From: Methylobacterium sp. J-026 | GTDB taxonomy: Bacteria; Pseudomonadota; Alphaproteobacteria; Rhizobiales; Beijerinckiaceae | DNA: 37,754 nt | Assembly (NCBI RefSeq): GCF_022829585.1 | Contig: NZ_JAKSYC010000312.1 | Location: 1 to 37,754, forward strand | Reading direction: 5' to 3' | Shown here: positions 30,863 to 37,754 of the stretch, piece by piece | Layout: each line of letters starts with the position of its first letter | Numbering within the stretch: the first letter of the stretch is position 1 | Made by a program: the position numbers and the translations under genes | The notes under the pieces: model-generated | What the model saw: only the letters and a program-made list of their open reading frames with translations | Told to the model about the DNA's origin: nothing | The model's database searches: none

Positions 30863-33800
30863 ATGATTAATCGACACAATATCGCGGATTGTCCCAATAA
30901 TGTTCGGAATTTGCTTGAAAATGATAGTTACAGAACAAATCGAGCGGAATCGGCGCGCAGGACTTTATGTATCGGCTGCTCGCTCGTCGCGTTGGTCGCG
31001 GCCCTGGGGCCGGCGCTGGCCGAGGATCTGGCGCCGCTGCGCTCGCCCTCGACGGTCGGTCTGACGCAACAGGACTTCGAGACGCCCGAGTACCGGAACG
31101 ATTGGGGCCTCGGGGCGATCAACGCCGCGACCGCCTACGCCCGGGGCTTCACCGGACGCGGCATCCTGGTGGGTGTGGTCGACACCGGCATCGATGCCGG
31201 ACATCCGGAGTTCCGCGACCTGGCAAACCCCGGTGGAACGCGGATCTCCCCGGACTCGGCCGACTTTTACGCTTGGCTCCCACAAACGCCTGTTCCGTTC
31301 GCCATGCCCTCCATCGTGGACAGGGATGGCCATGGCACGCACGTATCCGGGACCATCGGCGCTGCGCGCGACGGTGATCCCAGGGGCATGATGGGTGTCG
31401 CGTTCGAGAGCACGATCCTGGCCCTTCGGTCTATCGTCGGGACGAGCGATAGCAACACCTATAATGAGCCCACGACCCAACTCGTCGGCGATACCCATGC
31501 GGCAATCTATTACGCCGTTCAGCACGGCGCGCGCGTCATCAATGGAAGTTACGGGTATTCTTTCAGGGACCCGAACGTTTATCAAACGTACAGCTACGAG
31601 GCACTCGACGCGGAGTACGAGGCGATCAAGCGGGCGGCCGACAAGGACACGCTCCTGGTCTTCGCTGCCGGCAACAACCACGTTTCTCGAAATCTTTACA
31701 ATTGGAACAACGCTTCAAGCTCCTCGCTGATTTCCTATATGCGCCCTGAGAATGCCGATCGGAATGTTTATCGGCTCATCGACCAGAACGGCATCGAGCG
31801 GCGGGAGGCAGATTTTTCGTCCGTGTCAGGTTACGTCGTCGCGGTGGTAAATATCGACCAAGACAATGATCCAAACGATTCGAGTAACCTGTGCGGCGTC
31901 GCGGCGTCCTGGTGCATCGCCGCTCCGGGTACGGACATCTATTCGACCTGGCCTCGAAATCTCCATCCGCGCCGTCAGACAACGGACGGCTATTATACGA
32001 TCAGCGGCACGTCGATGGCGGCACCGCACGTGGCCGGTGCGGCCGCGGTGCTGCGCCAAGCCCTCCCGTTCCTGACCGCGCCGCAGATCGCCCAGACGAT
32101 GTTCACCACCGCCACCCATCTCGGTGACGGTCCCGCCGACGCCCCGAACGCGACCTACGGCTGGGGCCTCCTGAACCTCGGCAAGGCGATCGACGGTCCG
32201 GGTCAGTTCACCGCGACCTGGACGGTCAACACCACCTCCGACGGCCAAGCCTTTTACGGTGTCTTCGCCAACGCCATCTCCGGCGTGGGCGGCCTGACCA
32301 AGACCGGGCTCGGCACCCTCGAACTCACCGGCACCAACAGCTACCAGGGCGGCACCGCGGTCTATGGCGGGACCCTGGCGGTGTCGCGCGACGCCAATCT
32401 CGGCGCGGACGGCACCGGGCTCACCCTCGGGGATGGCGGCCGGCTGCGGGTGCGGCAGGACGGGTTCGCGACCGCGCGGCCGGTCACCCTGGACGGCCTG
32501 GGCGTGCTCGGCATCGACCAGGGCACGGCGACCGTCTCGGGCCTGGTCGCCGACGGCGCCCGGTCCGGTACGCTTTGGAAGACCGGCCCCGGCACCCTCG
32601 CACTCACGGCGGCCAACACCTACACCGGCGGCACCGCAGTCTACGGCGGCGCCCTGGCGGTGTCGCGCGACGCCAATCTCGGCGCGGCGGGCACCGGGCT
32701 CACCCTCGGCAACGGTGGCGGCCTGCGGGTCCTGGCCGACGGATTCACCACCGGGCGGCCGGTCACCCTGGACGGCCTCGGCAGGCTCGGCATCGACCAG
32801 GGGCGCGCGACCTTCGCGGGCGCGATGGCCGACGGCGCCCAGTCCGGGACGCTGGAGAAGACCGGATCCGGCACCGCGATCCTGTCGGCGGCCAACACCT
32901 ATACGGGCGGCACCCGCGTGACGGGCGGTACCCTGGCGCTGACCGCGACCGGCAGCCTCGTCGCGCCGGTCTTCGTCGGCCCCACCGCCACCTTCGCCAA
33001 TGCCGGCCTCGCCGCCGGCGGCGTGGACAACCGCGGCACCCTGACCAGCAGCGGCGCCATCGCGGGCGGCCTGGCCAATGCCGGGCTGGCCTTCAACGGC
33101 GGCGCCATCGCGGGCGGGGCGATCAACACCGGCAGCCTGACCACCAGCGGCACCATCACGGGCGGCCTGACCAACGCCGGAACCGTGCTGGCCCTCGCCG
33201 GCCGGATCGACGGGGCCGTTAGCAACCAGGCCGGGCTCCTCGCCGTCTCCGGGCCGGTGGCCAGCGGCGGCACCCTGGCCAACGCGCCGGGCGCCGTCCT
33301 GGCAGTGACGGGGACCGGCCGCTACAGCCTCGCCGGCGTGTTGACCAATGCCGGGACCGTCGCGGTGGCCCAGACCGCCGGCCTCTCGGCCCCGGCGGGC
33401 CTGAGCAATGCCGGCCTCCTGACCAATGGCGGCACGATCACCGGTGCCGTGACCAATACCGGCGCACTGACGACGCGCGGGACGATCTCCGGCAGCCTCG
33501 CCAATGCCGGGCTGGCGTTCAACGGCGGCGCCATCACGGGCGGGGCGAACAACACCGGCAGCCTGATCACCGGCGGGACGATCGCGGGCGGGGTGTCGAA
33601 CGCCGGCACGCTGGTGACGAGCGGGACGATCGCGGGCGGCCTCGCCAATGCCGGGGTAGCGTTCAACGGCGGCGCCATCGCGGGCGGGGCGAGCAACACC
33701 GGCAGCCTGATCACCGGCGGGACGGTCGCGGGCGGGCTGACCAACACCGGTACCGTGCTGGCCGGCGCCGGCCGGATCGACGGCGCCATCCGCAACCAGG

Positions 33801-36055
33801 CCGGGACCCTCGCGGTCTCCGGGCCGGTCGCCAGCGACGGCCCCCTCGCCAACGCGGCGGGCGCCACCCTGGCGGTCACCGGCGCGGGCGCCTACAGCCT
33901 CGCCGGGCCGCTGACCAATGCCGGGACCGTCGCGGTCGCCCAGTCCGCCCGCCTCGCGGCCCCCGCGGGCCTCGCCAATGCCGGGCTGGTCGCCAGCGAC
34001 GGCGTCCTCGACACCGACCTGACCAACGCCGGCACCGCGCGCCTCTCCGGCCAGCTCAACGGCGCTCTGATCAACGCCGGATCGCTCCAGGTCACCGGAC
34101 CGCTCGCCGGGCTGACCAGCCTGACCAATGCCGGCCCGCTCGACCTTGGCGGCGGCGCGCTCACGGTCGCCAGCCTCTCGGGGCCGGCCGGCGGCGTGAT
34201 CGGCAACGGTTCGATCACGGTCACGGGCTCGGCCAGCGCGACCTATGCGGGCGCGATCCTGGAGAGCGCCAGCCCCACCAGCCTGACCAAGGCCGGATCC
34301 GGCAGCCTCCTGCTCACGGGCCCCGGCCGCTTCTCCGGGCCGACCACGGTCCAGGCCGGCACGCTCGCGCTCAACGGATTCTGGGCCTCGCCCGTGACGG
34401 TGGCGGTCGCCGGGACGCTGCGCGGCATCGGCACCGTGGCCGCGCCGGTGACGGTGGCGGGCGCCCTGCGGCCGGGCAATTCCCCCGGCACGCTCACGGT
34501 GCTCGGCCCGGTCGCCTTCGCCCCCGGGAGCCGCTTCGGGCTCGACATCGACGGGCCCGGCATCGGCACCGGCGCGGGCAGCTACGCCCGCCTGCTGGCG
34601 CTCGGCCCGAGCGGCGGCGTCGCGGCCGACGGCACCCTGGTACCGGAGTTGCGCGGCATCACCGGCAATGCCGGCAACCGCTTCACCCCGGCTCTGGGCC
34701 AGCGCTTCGCCGTGCTCACCGCGCAGGCCGGGCTGACCGGCGCCTTCGCCGGGCTCGCCCAGCCGGCCTCCGGCCTGGCGGCCGGCACACGCTTCGACGC
34801 GCTCTATGCCCCGACCGGTTTCGACCTCGTGGTCACGCCGGCCGCCTACGGCACCCTCGCCGGCCTCGGCCTGTCCCAGACCGGCAACGCCCGGGCGGTG
34901 GGCGCGGCCCTGGACGTCGCCCGTCCGGCCGCCGGCACCCGGCCGGACGCGGCCCGGGCGCGGGTGTTCGACCCGCTCTACGCGGCCGGCCCGGCCTCCC
35001 TGCCGGGGGGGCTGGCGAGCCTGTCGGGCCAGGCCTACGGCGACGCCGTGATGGCGGATCTCGCGGCCCGCCGCCTGGTCGCCGACACGATCGACCGGCA
35101 TCTGCGCGGGCAGGGCGGCGGGGCGGCGGCGTTCAGCGCCGGCGATCCGGGGCTCGGCCCGAACCGCTCGGCGCTGCAGCTGCGCGGGGGCGCGGGGGGC
35201 CCGGACCAGCCGCTGGCCGCGGGCGAAGGCCGGATCTGGGCGGACGCGCTCTACGGGTTCGGGTCGCGCGCCGGCGACCGGGCGGCCGCGGGGGCGGATC
35301 TCGACGCGGGCGGGCTGCTGCTCGGCGTCGACCGGCAGGTCGGAGCCGACACGCGGGTGGGCGGGGCGTTCAGCTACCTGCGCGAGACCGGCGCGTCGCG
35401 GGGGGCGGGCTTCGGCCTCGGCCGCTCGACCACCGACAGCTACGGCGGCACCCTCTACGCCGGCGCGCGGCTCGGCGCCGTGATCCTGCGGGGTACGGCG
35501 GGCGGCTCCTACGCGGACGGGCGGATCGGCCGGATTGTGGCGCTGGGCTCCGCATTGTCGCGGGCGAGCGGGCTGGCCTCGGGCTGGGACGCCGGGGTGT
35601 CGGGCTTCGCCGGCAGCGCGTTGGCAACGGGGCTGCCGGTGGAGCTCGTGCCGGAGGTCGGGTTCAGCTACGACCGGCTGACCCGGACCCGGGCGACCGA
35701 GCGCGGCGGCCTGGCGAGCCAGGGCTTCGCCACGGGCGCCCTCGACGCGGCGCGCCTCCTCCTGGGCGGGCGGCTGGCGAGCCTGGCGCAGGACGGCACG
35801 GCGGGCCTGCGCCTGGAGGGCCGGGCCTATTGGGCGCACGAGCTGGCCGATACCGGCGCCCCTGTGCGCTCCAGCCTGTTCGGCGTGCCGTTCGCGGGTC
35901 GGACCAGCGCGCTGGGCCGGGACGGGGCGGTGCTGGGCGCGAGCCTGACCGGTCCGGTGGCCGAGGACGTGATGCTATCGCTGAGCTACACGGGTGACCT
36001 GCGCCCCGGCGCCACCGCACAGGTGGTCTCCGCCGGGTTGCAGGCGCGCTGGTGA
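30863..36055 (+). CDS. Subtilase (S8) autotransporter protease
   Basis: 1730 residues from ATG 30863, 7-8 nt after GAGGG. A long N-region (~1-33) precedes a hydrophobic signal core (TLCIGCSLVALVAALGPALA), with cleavage likely after Ala53. The subtilisin-type domain (~75-450) has Asp107 in VVDTGID, His157 in DGHGTHVSG, Asn271 in FAAGNN and Ser384 in SGTSMAAPHVAG, so the triad is complete. About 475-715 holds three ~94-residue beta repeats (TGLGTLELTGTNSYQGGTAV type). About 715-1160 holds short NAG/GGTI/TSGTI repeats forming a beta-helix. A linker region (LPGGLASLSGQAYGDAVMADLAARR) precedes the C-terminal autotransporter barrel (~1455-1730), which ends VSAGLQARW with the usual aromatic residue. 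It is secreted through its own outer-membrane barrel and may be surface-bound or self-released. The protease part is less GC-rich than the rest. Confidence 0.93.
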   Translation: MINRHNIADCPNNVRNLLENDSYRTNRAESARRTLCIGCSLVALVAALGPALAEDLAPLRSPSTVGLTQQDFETPEYRNDWGLGAINAATAYARGFTGRGILVGVVDTGIDAGHPEFRDLANPGGTRISPDSADFYAWLPQTPVPFAMPSIVDRDGHGTHVSGTIGAARDGDPRGMMGVAFESTILALRSIVGTSDSNTYNEPTTQLVGDTHAAIYYAVQHGARVINGSYGYSFRDPNVYQTYSYEALDAEYEAIKRAADKDTLLVFAAGNNHVSRNLYNWNNASSSSLISYMRPENADRNVYRLIDQNGIERREADFSSVSGYVVAVVNIDQDNDPNDSSNLCGVAASWCIAAPGTDIYSTWPRNLHPRRQTTDGYYTISGTSMAAPHVAGAAAVLRQALPFLTAPQIAQTMFTTATHLGDGPADAPNATYGWGLLNLGKAIDGPGQFTATWTVNTTSDGQAFYGVFANAISGVGGLTKTGLGTLELTGTNSYQGGTAVYGGTLAVSRDANLGADGTGLTLGDGGRLRVRQDGFATARPVTLDGLGVLGIDQGTATVSGLVADGARSGTLWKTGPGTLALTAANTYTGGTAVYGGALAVSRDANLGAAGTGLTLGNGGGLRVLADGFTTGRPVTLDGLGRLGIDQGRATFAGAMADGAQSGTLEKTGSGTAILSAANTYTGGTRVTGGTLALTATGSLVAPVFVGPTATFANAGLAAGGVDNRGTLTSSGAIAGGLANAGLAFNGGAIAGGAINTGSLTTSGTITGGLTNAGTVLALAGRIDGAVSNQAGLLAVSGPVASGGTLANAPGAVLAVTGTGRYSLAGVLTNAGTVAVAQTAGLSAPAGLSNAGLLTNGGTITGAVTNTGALTTRGTISGSLANAGLAFNGGAITGGANNTGSLITGGTIAGGVSNAGTLVTSGTIAGGLANAGVAFNGGAIAGGASNTGSLITGGTVAGGLTNTGTVLAGAGRIDGAIRNQAGTLAVSGPVASDGPLANAAGATLAVTGAGAYSLAGPLTNAGTVAVAQSARLAAPAGLANAGLVASDGVLDTDLTNAGTARLSGQLNGALINAGSLQVTGPLAGLTSLTNAGPLDLGGGALTVASLSGPAGGVIGNGSITVTGSASATYAGAILESASPTSLTKAGSGSLLLTGPGRFSGPTTVQAGTLALNGFWASPVTVAVAGTLRGIGTVAAPVTVAGALRPGNSPGTLTVLGPVAFAPGSRFGLDIDGPGIGTGAGSYARLLALGPSGGVAADGTLVPELRGITGNAGNRFTPALGQRFAVLTAQAGLTGAFAGLAQPASGLAAGTRFDALYAPTGFDLVVTPAAYGTLAGLGLSQTGNARAVGAALDVARPAAGTRPDAARARVFDPLYAAGPASLPGGLASLSGQAYGDAVMADLAARRLVADTIDRHLRGQGGGAAAFSAGDPGLGPNRSALQLRGGAGGPDQPLAAGEGRIWADALYGFGSRAGDRAAAGADLDAGGLLLGVDRQVGADTRVGGAFSYLRETGASRGAGFGLGRSTTDSYGGTLYAGARLGAVILRGTAGGSYADGRIGRIVALGSALSRASGLASGWDAGVSGFAGSALATGLPVELVPEVGFSYDRLTRTRATERGGLASQGFATGALDAARLLLGGRLASLAQDGTAGLRLEGRAYWAHELADTGAPVRSSLFGVPFAGRTSALGRDGAVLGASLTGPVAEDVMLSLSYTGDLRPGATAQVVSAGLQARW
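32290..32935 (+). repeat. Three ~282-bp passenger repeats in the autotransporter gene
   Basis: Units begin near 32296, 32575 and 32860, each starting with a (K)TGxGTxxLTxxNxYxGGT segment. The stretch encoding GGxLAVSRDANLGAxGTGLTL is nearly identical at nucleotide level in the first two units, 282 bp apart, which points to recent duplication or gene conversion. They match the autotransporter-associated beta-strand repeat. Confidence 0.75.
33015..33990 (+). repeat. 570-bp offset duplication in the autotransporter passenger
   Basis: Sequence at about 33015-33420 recurs at about 33585-33990, exactly 570 bp later: AATGCCGGGCTGGC...TTCAACGGCGG at 33077 and 33647, ACCGTGCTGGCC at 33182 and 33752. 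A third partial copy of the FNGGAI segment starts at 33503. The offset is 190 codons, so the frame is kept. The repeats encode short NAG/GGAI/TSGTI beta-helix turns. Confidence 0.75.
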
Positions 36056-36393
36056 CGGAAGCCGGCGACGCCGGGTCCTGGGTTTCCAAGGGGCTGCGAG
36101 CCCGGCCCCTTCAAGGGGTTGGGCCGAGCGCGGGTCGCGGGATCAGCGCGCCTGAGCCCATCCCGCGCGACACCGTGCGAGGGCTGGGTCACGGACCTTC
36201 TGAAACCAGAATGTCCCGATCCGAGATGACGGGACGCGCACGGTTTCTTCGGCGAGCCATCGATGCGGTCGAGCACGCGTCCGGCCCCCCCTGCGACCGG
36301 ACGGACCGGCCACGTTCATAGTCTCGCCGTGTTCCAAGCGCCCCCTGGCGCCATCAGCCCCACGGGGGCAACCCGGTTGCAGGCGAAGACCCC
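36056..36393. other. 338-bp intergenic region with tandem hairpins
   Basis: GGGCT-gcg-AGCCC (36091-36103) and CCCCT-tca-AGGGG (36106-36118) are two adjacent hairpins about 40 bp after the autotransporter stop and probably end its transcript. The rest shows no gene that I can support. Confidence 0.45.
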
Positions 36394-36522
36394 ATGATCA
36401 ACTCCTTCCTGGCCCTCCTGACGGTCCTCGCGGTCCTGATGGTCACGGCCCTGTTCAAGCTGCCGCTCATGCCGTTCCGCCTCGCCGCGCGCCTGCTGCG
36501 CAGCCGCCCGGCCGCCGCCTGA
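36394..36522 (+). CDS. Small single-span membrane protein (42 residues)
   Basis: ATG 36394 to TGA 36520-36522 encodes MINSFLALLTVLAVLMVTAL, FKLPLMPF and a basic tail RLAARLLRSRPAAA. The first ~20 residues are a plain membrane span, and the positive tail would stay in the cytoplasm. AGGCGAAG lies about 7 nt upstream. No family recognised. Short hydrophobic ORFs are prone to false calls; the ribosome site and positive-inside tail are the support. Confidence 0.5.
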   Translation: MINSFLALLTVLAVLMVTALFKLPLMPFRLAARLLRSRPAAA

Positions 36523-36531
36523 CCGGAACGC

Positions 36532-36810
36532 TCACTCCGACGCGTCGATCGTGAAGGTCATGCCGCGGCCCGGGCCGTGGTCGGAATAGTCGGCGAGGGT
36601 CAGGCCGCGTTCGGCCAGGGTCGCCGCGACGGTCTCCCGCTCCTTGCGGACCATCTGGCCGACCGCGAGCGGTGTCAGACGCGGGCTCGCCTGCCGCAGC
36701 CGGTCCACTGCGATGACCGCCGGCAATCCCTCGCCCTCGGCGATCCGGGCGAGGGCGAGGCCCAGATCCCGCGCTTTCGTCTGCGCGGCGGATTTCGGCG
36801 TGAAGGCCAT
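36532..36810 (-). CDS. Hypothetical protein, 92 residues
   Basis: Start ATG 36810 (MAFTPKSAAQTKARDLGLAL), preceded by GAGAGGGA about 11 nt away; the longer frame to 36855 has poor composition. The protein is soluble, helical in its first half (ARIAEGEGLPAVIAVDRLRQ), with RKERETVAATLAERGLTLAD and a C-terminal GRGMTFTIDASE. No domain recognised. It ends 9 bp from the convergent small membrane protein gene. It lies downstream of the DUF6894-like gene on the same strand, 41 bp away, and may be co-transcribed with it. Confidence 0.6.
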   Translation of the reverse strand: MAFTPKSAAQTKARDLGLALARIAEGEGLPAVIAVDRLRQASPRLTPLAVGQMVRKERETVAATLAERGLTLADYSDHGPGRGMTFTIDASE

Positions 36811-36851
36811 TCTGCTCGTCCCTCTCTGTCCCGGCCCAGCGGCCGCGCCGC

Positions 36852-37100
36852 TCACGCGGCCCGCGCATCAACGTTCACGTCGGAGAAGGCCTTGATCCAG
36901 ACCCGCCGCCCCCGCGCGTCGTAGACCTCGACCTGCCAGCGCGACCAGTCGAACCGCTCGACGACCCGCTCCATCAGGGCGAGCGCCACGCGTTCGGCCT
37001 GGACCCGCATCTGCGCGGCGTTCGGGAGCCGGCTGCCCCCGAGATCGGTCACCAGCGCGTGGCCGTCCGTGCAGTGGAAGCGGTAAAGCCGCATCGGCAT
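36852..37100 (-). CDS. DUF6894-like small protein
   Basis: 82 residues from ATG 37100 (MPMRLYRFHCTDGHALVTDL), which follows GGGGAAA at 5 nt. The pattern of an N-terminal R.Y.FH..DG beta hairpin, then LPNAAQMRVQAERVALALMERVV, then WQVEVYDARGRRVW fits the small DUF6894-type proteins common in Methylobacterium and Bradyrhizobium. These usually read (Y/F)FH..DG ... A..EA ... W.(M/V)EV.DE.G. Their role is unknown. Family call by pattern only. Confidence 0.65.
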   Translation of the reverse strand: MPMRLYRFHCTDGHALVTDLGGSRLPNAAQMRVQAERVALALMERVVERFDWSRWQVEVYDARGRRVWIKAFSDVNVDARAA

Positions 37101-37222
37101 TGGCGTTTCCCCGATCCATCCACAGCGTTCCACCGCAATCCGGAACCACCACCGACCGAGGGTTGAACCGGGCCGGTCGATGCGCTTTGTTCATGGAATG
37201 TTCTAGATGGAATCGAGCCGCG

Positions 37223-37477
37223 ATGCACGCAGATCCTGACGAGGTGCCTGTGGAGATCCGTCCCCGGGAGGCGGAGGTGATCGCCTACGCCTATCACCGG
37301 GCCGCCCGGGGCAACGCCTGGGAGGCCCTCGTGGCCGCCATCGCGGATGCGCTCGCCGATCTCGATGCGGCGGAGCGGCGCATGGCCCGGCAGGACGGCC
37401 TGATCTCCCGCGGCTATGCCCGCGGCTGGACGGGGGCGGGTGGGGCCGCGGTGCCGCCCCGTCCGGATCGGCCATAG
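37223..37477 (+). CDS. Hypothetical protein, 84 residues
   Basis: ATG 37223 (MHADPDEVPVEIRPREAEVI) to the stop at 37477; the same frame is open upstream to 37100 but that part overlaps the divergent gene. Helical and Ala-rich (YAYHRAARGNAWEALVAAIA, DALADLDAAERRMARQDGLI), ending in a Gly/Pro-rich tail. No family recognised. The 122 bp between it and the divergent DUF6894-like gene hold ATGGAAT twice (37193-37199 and 37207-37213). Confidence 0.5.
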   Translation: MHADPDEVPVEIRPREAEVIAYAYHRAARGNAWEALVAAIADALADLDAAERRMARQDGLISRGYARGWTGAGGAAVPPRPDRP

Positions 37478-37546
37478 GGGCGGCGGTGGTCGGGAGGCCC
37501 GCGTTCCGGATCTCGCCGCCGCCGGCCCAGGCCGGAGAAATCCCGT

Positions 37547-37754
37547 TCAGGCGGTGCCGTGACCCTTTCGGGCGCGCGCGGCGATCTCGCGCTCGGCCAT
37601 GGCGCCGGGCTGTCCGAGGCCGATCGCCTTGGCCAGGGCGGAGCGCTGCTCGGCGTAGCTCGGGGCGACCATGGGGTAATCGGCCGGCAGGCCGTAGCGG
37701 TCGCGGTAGCCGCGCGGGTCGAGCCCGTGGCTGGTCAGGTGGCGCTTGAGCGTC
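37547..37754 (-). CDS. MucR/Ros-family transcriptional regulator, C-terminal part
   Basis: The minus strand from the window edge reads TLKRHLTSHGLDPRGYRDRY, GLPADYPMVAPSYAEQRSALA and KAIGLGQPGAMAEREIAARARKGHG, ending TA and a stop at 37549-37547. The LKRHL.(T/S)HG zinc-finger end followed by YR.(R/K)(W/Y)GLP.DYPMVAP.YA..RS.LAK..GLG is diagnostic of MucR/Ros regulators, which control exopolysaccharide, motility and cell-cycle genes in alphaproteobacteria. Only 68 residues are visible; the N-terminus and the first zinc ligands lie beyond the edge. Confidence 0.88.
   Translation of the reverse strand, partial: TLKRHLTSHGLDPRGYRDRYGLPADYPMVAPSYAEQRSALAKAIGLGQPGAMAEREIAARARKGHGTA

Noticed and set aside
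33015..33990. Regular repeats that might suggest a CRISPR array
   Set aside because: Repeats are in frame within one long coding sequence, imperfect and without unique spacers; no cas genes.
31826..35839. 1337-residue minus-strand frame over the autotransporter
   Set aside because: Repetitive Gly/Ala/Arg composition is the complement of the passenger repeats.

Overview
The window is high-GC alphaproteobacterial DNA, most likely from a Methylobacterium/Methylorubrum-type member of the Hyphomicrobiales. This is inferred from gene content: a methylsuccinyl-CoA dehydrogenase of the ethylmalonyl-CoA pathway, polyhydroxybutyrate (PHB) granule and depolymerase genes, a RegB/RegA (ActS/ActR) redox two-component system, a MucR/Ros-type regulator and abundant GC-rich intergenic hairpin repeats. 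No rRNA, tRNA, CRISPR array, insertion sequence or phage module was recognised.

Layout. 1-2.6 kb: the start of an unidentified gene at the left edge, a repeat element, mcd, and a small conserved-type protein. 2.66-5.3 kb: two divergent paralogous family-4-type glycosyltransferases of identical length. 5.5-6.7 kb: a phasin gene with a strong promoter whose spacer holds a perfect palindrome (a candidate PhaR operator), then a second phasin-like gene. 6.9-10.7 kb: two cell-wall genes, an N-acetylmuramoyl-L-alanine amidase and a class A penicillin-binding protein. 10.8-11.9 kb (minus): purS-purQ with an intrinsic terminator. 12.0-14.5 kb (minus): regB, regA and a small membrane protein. 14.7-16.0 kb: the intracellular PHB depolymerase phaZ, divergent from regB. 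16.4-23.6 kb: a dipeptide/oligopeptide-type ABC importer (binding protein, two permeases, two ATPases) followed by a metal-dependent amidohydrolase. This transcription unit is interrupted by two ~170-bp repeat elements and by a terminator-like hairpin. 24.0-29.4 kb (minus): a small membrane protein and a probable four-gene operon, metallophosphoesterase, ArsB-type permease, tandem DUF606/YdcZ transporter and membrane-anchored TAXI-type binding protein. 29.5-36.1 kb: an AraC-type regulator that appears to have lost its DNA-binding domain, divergent from a 1730-residue subtilase autotransporter. 36.4-37.75 kb: four small genes and the C-terminal end of a MucR-family regulator.

Two themes link the genes. 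Carbon storage and acetyl-CoA handling appears in mcd, two phasins and phaZ, with a redox regulator divergent from phaZ. Envelope and transport functions dominate the rest. The observations I rate highest are the defined, oriented ~170-bp palindromic element present in three full copies (two inside one operon), the candidate PhaR operator in the phasin promoter, the orphan TAXI/DUF606/ArsB/phosphoesterase cluster, and the autotransporter with a 570-bp repeat offset and a composition break. All functional statements come from reading motifs by eye; no database search was run.
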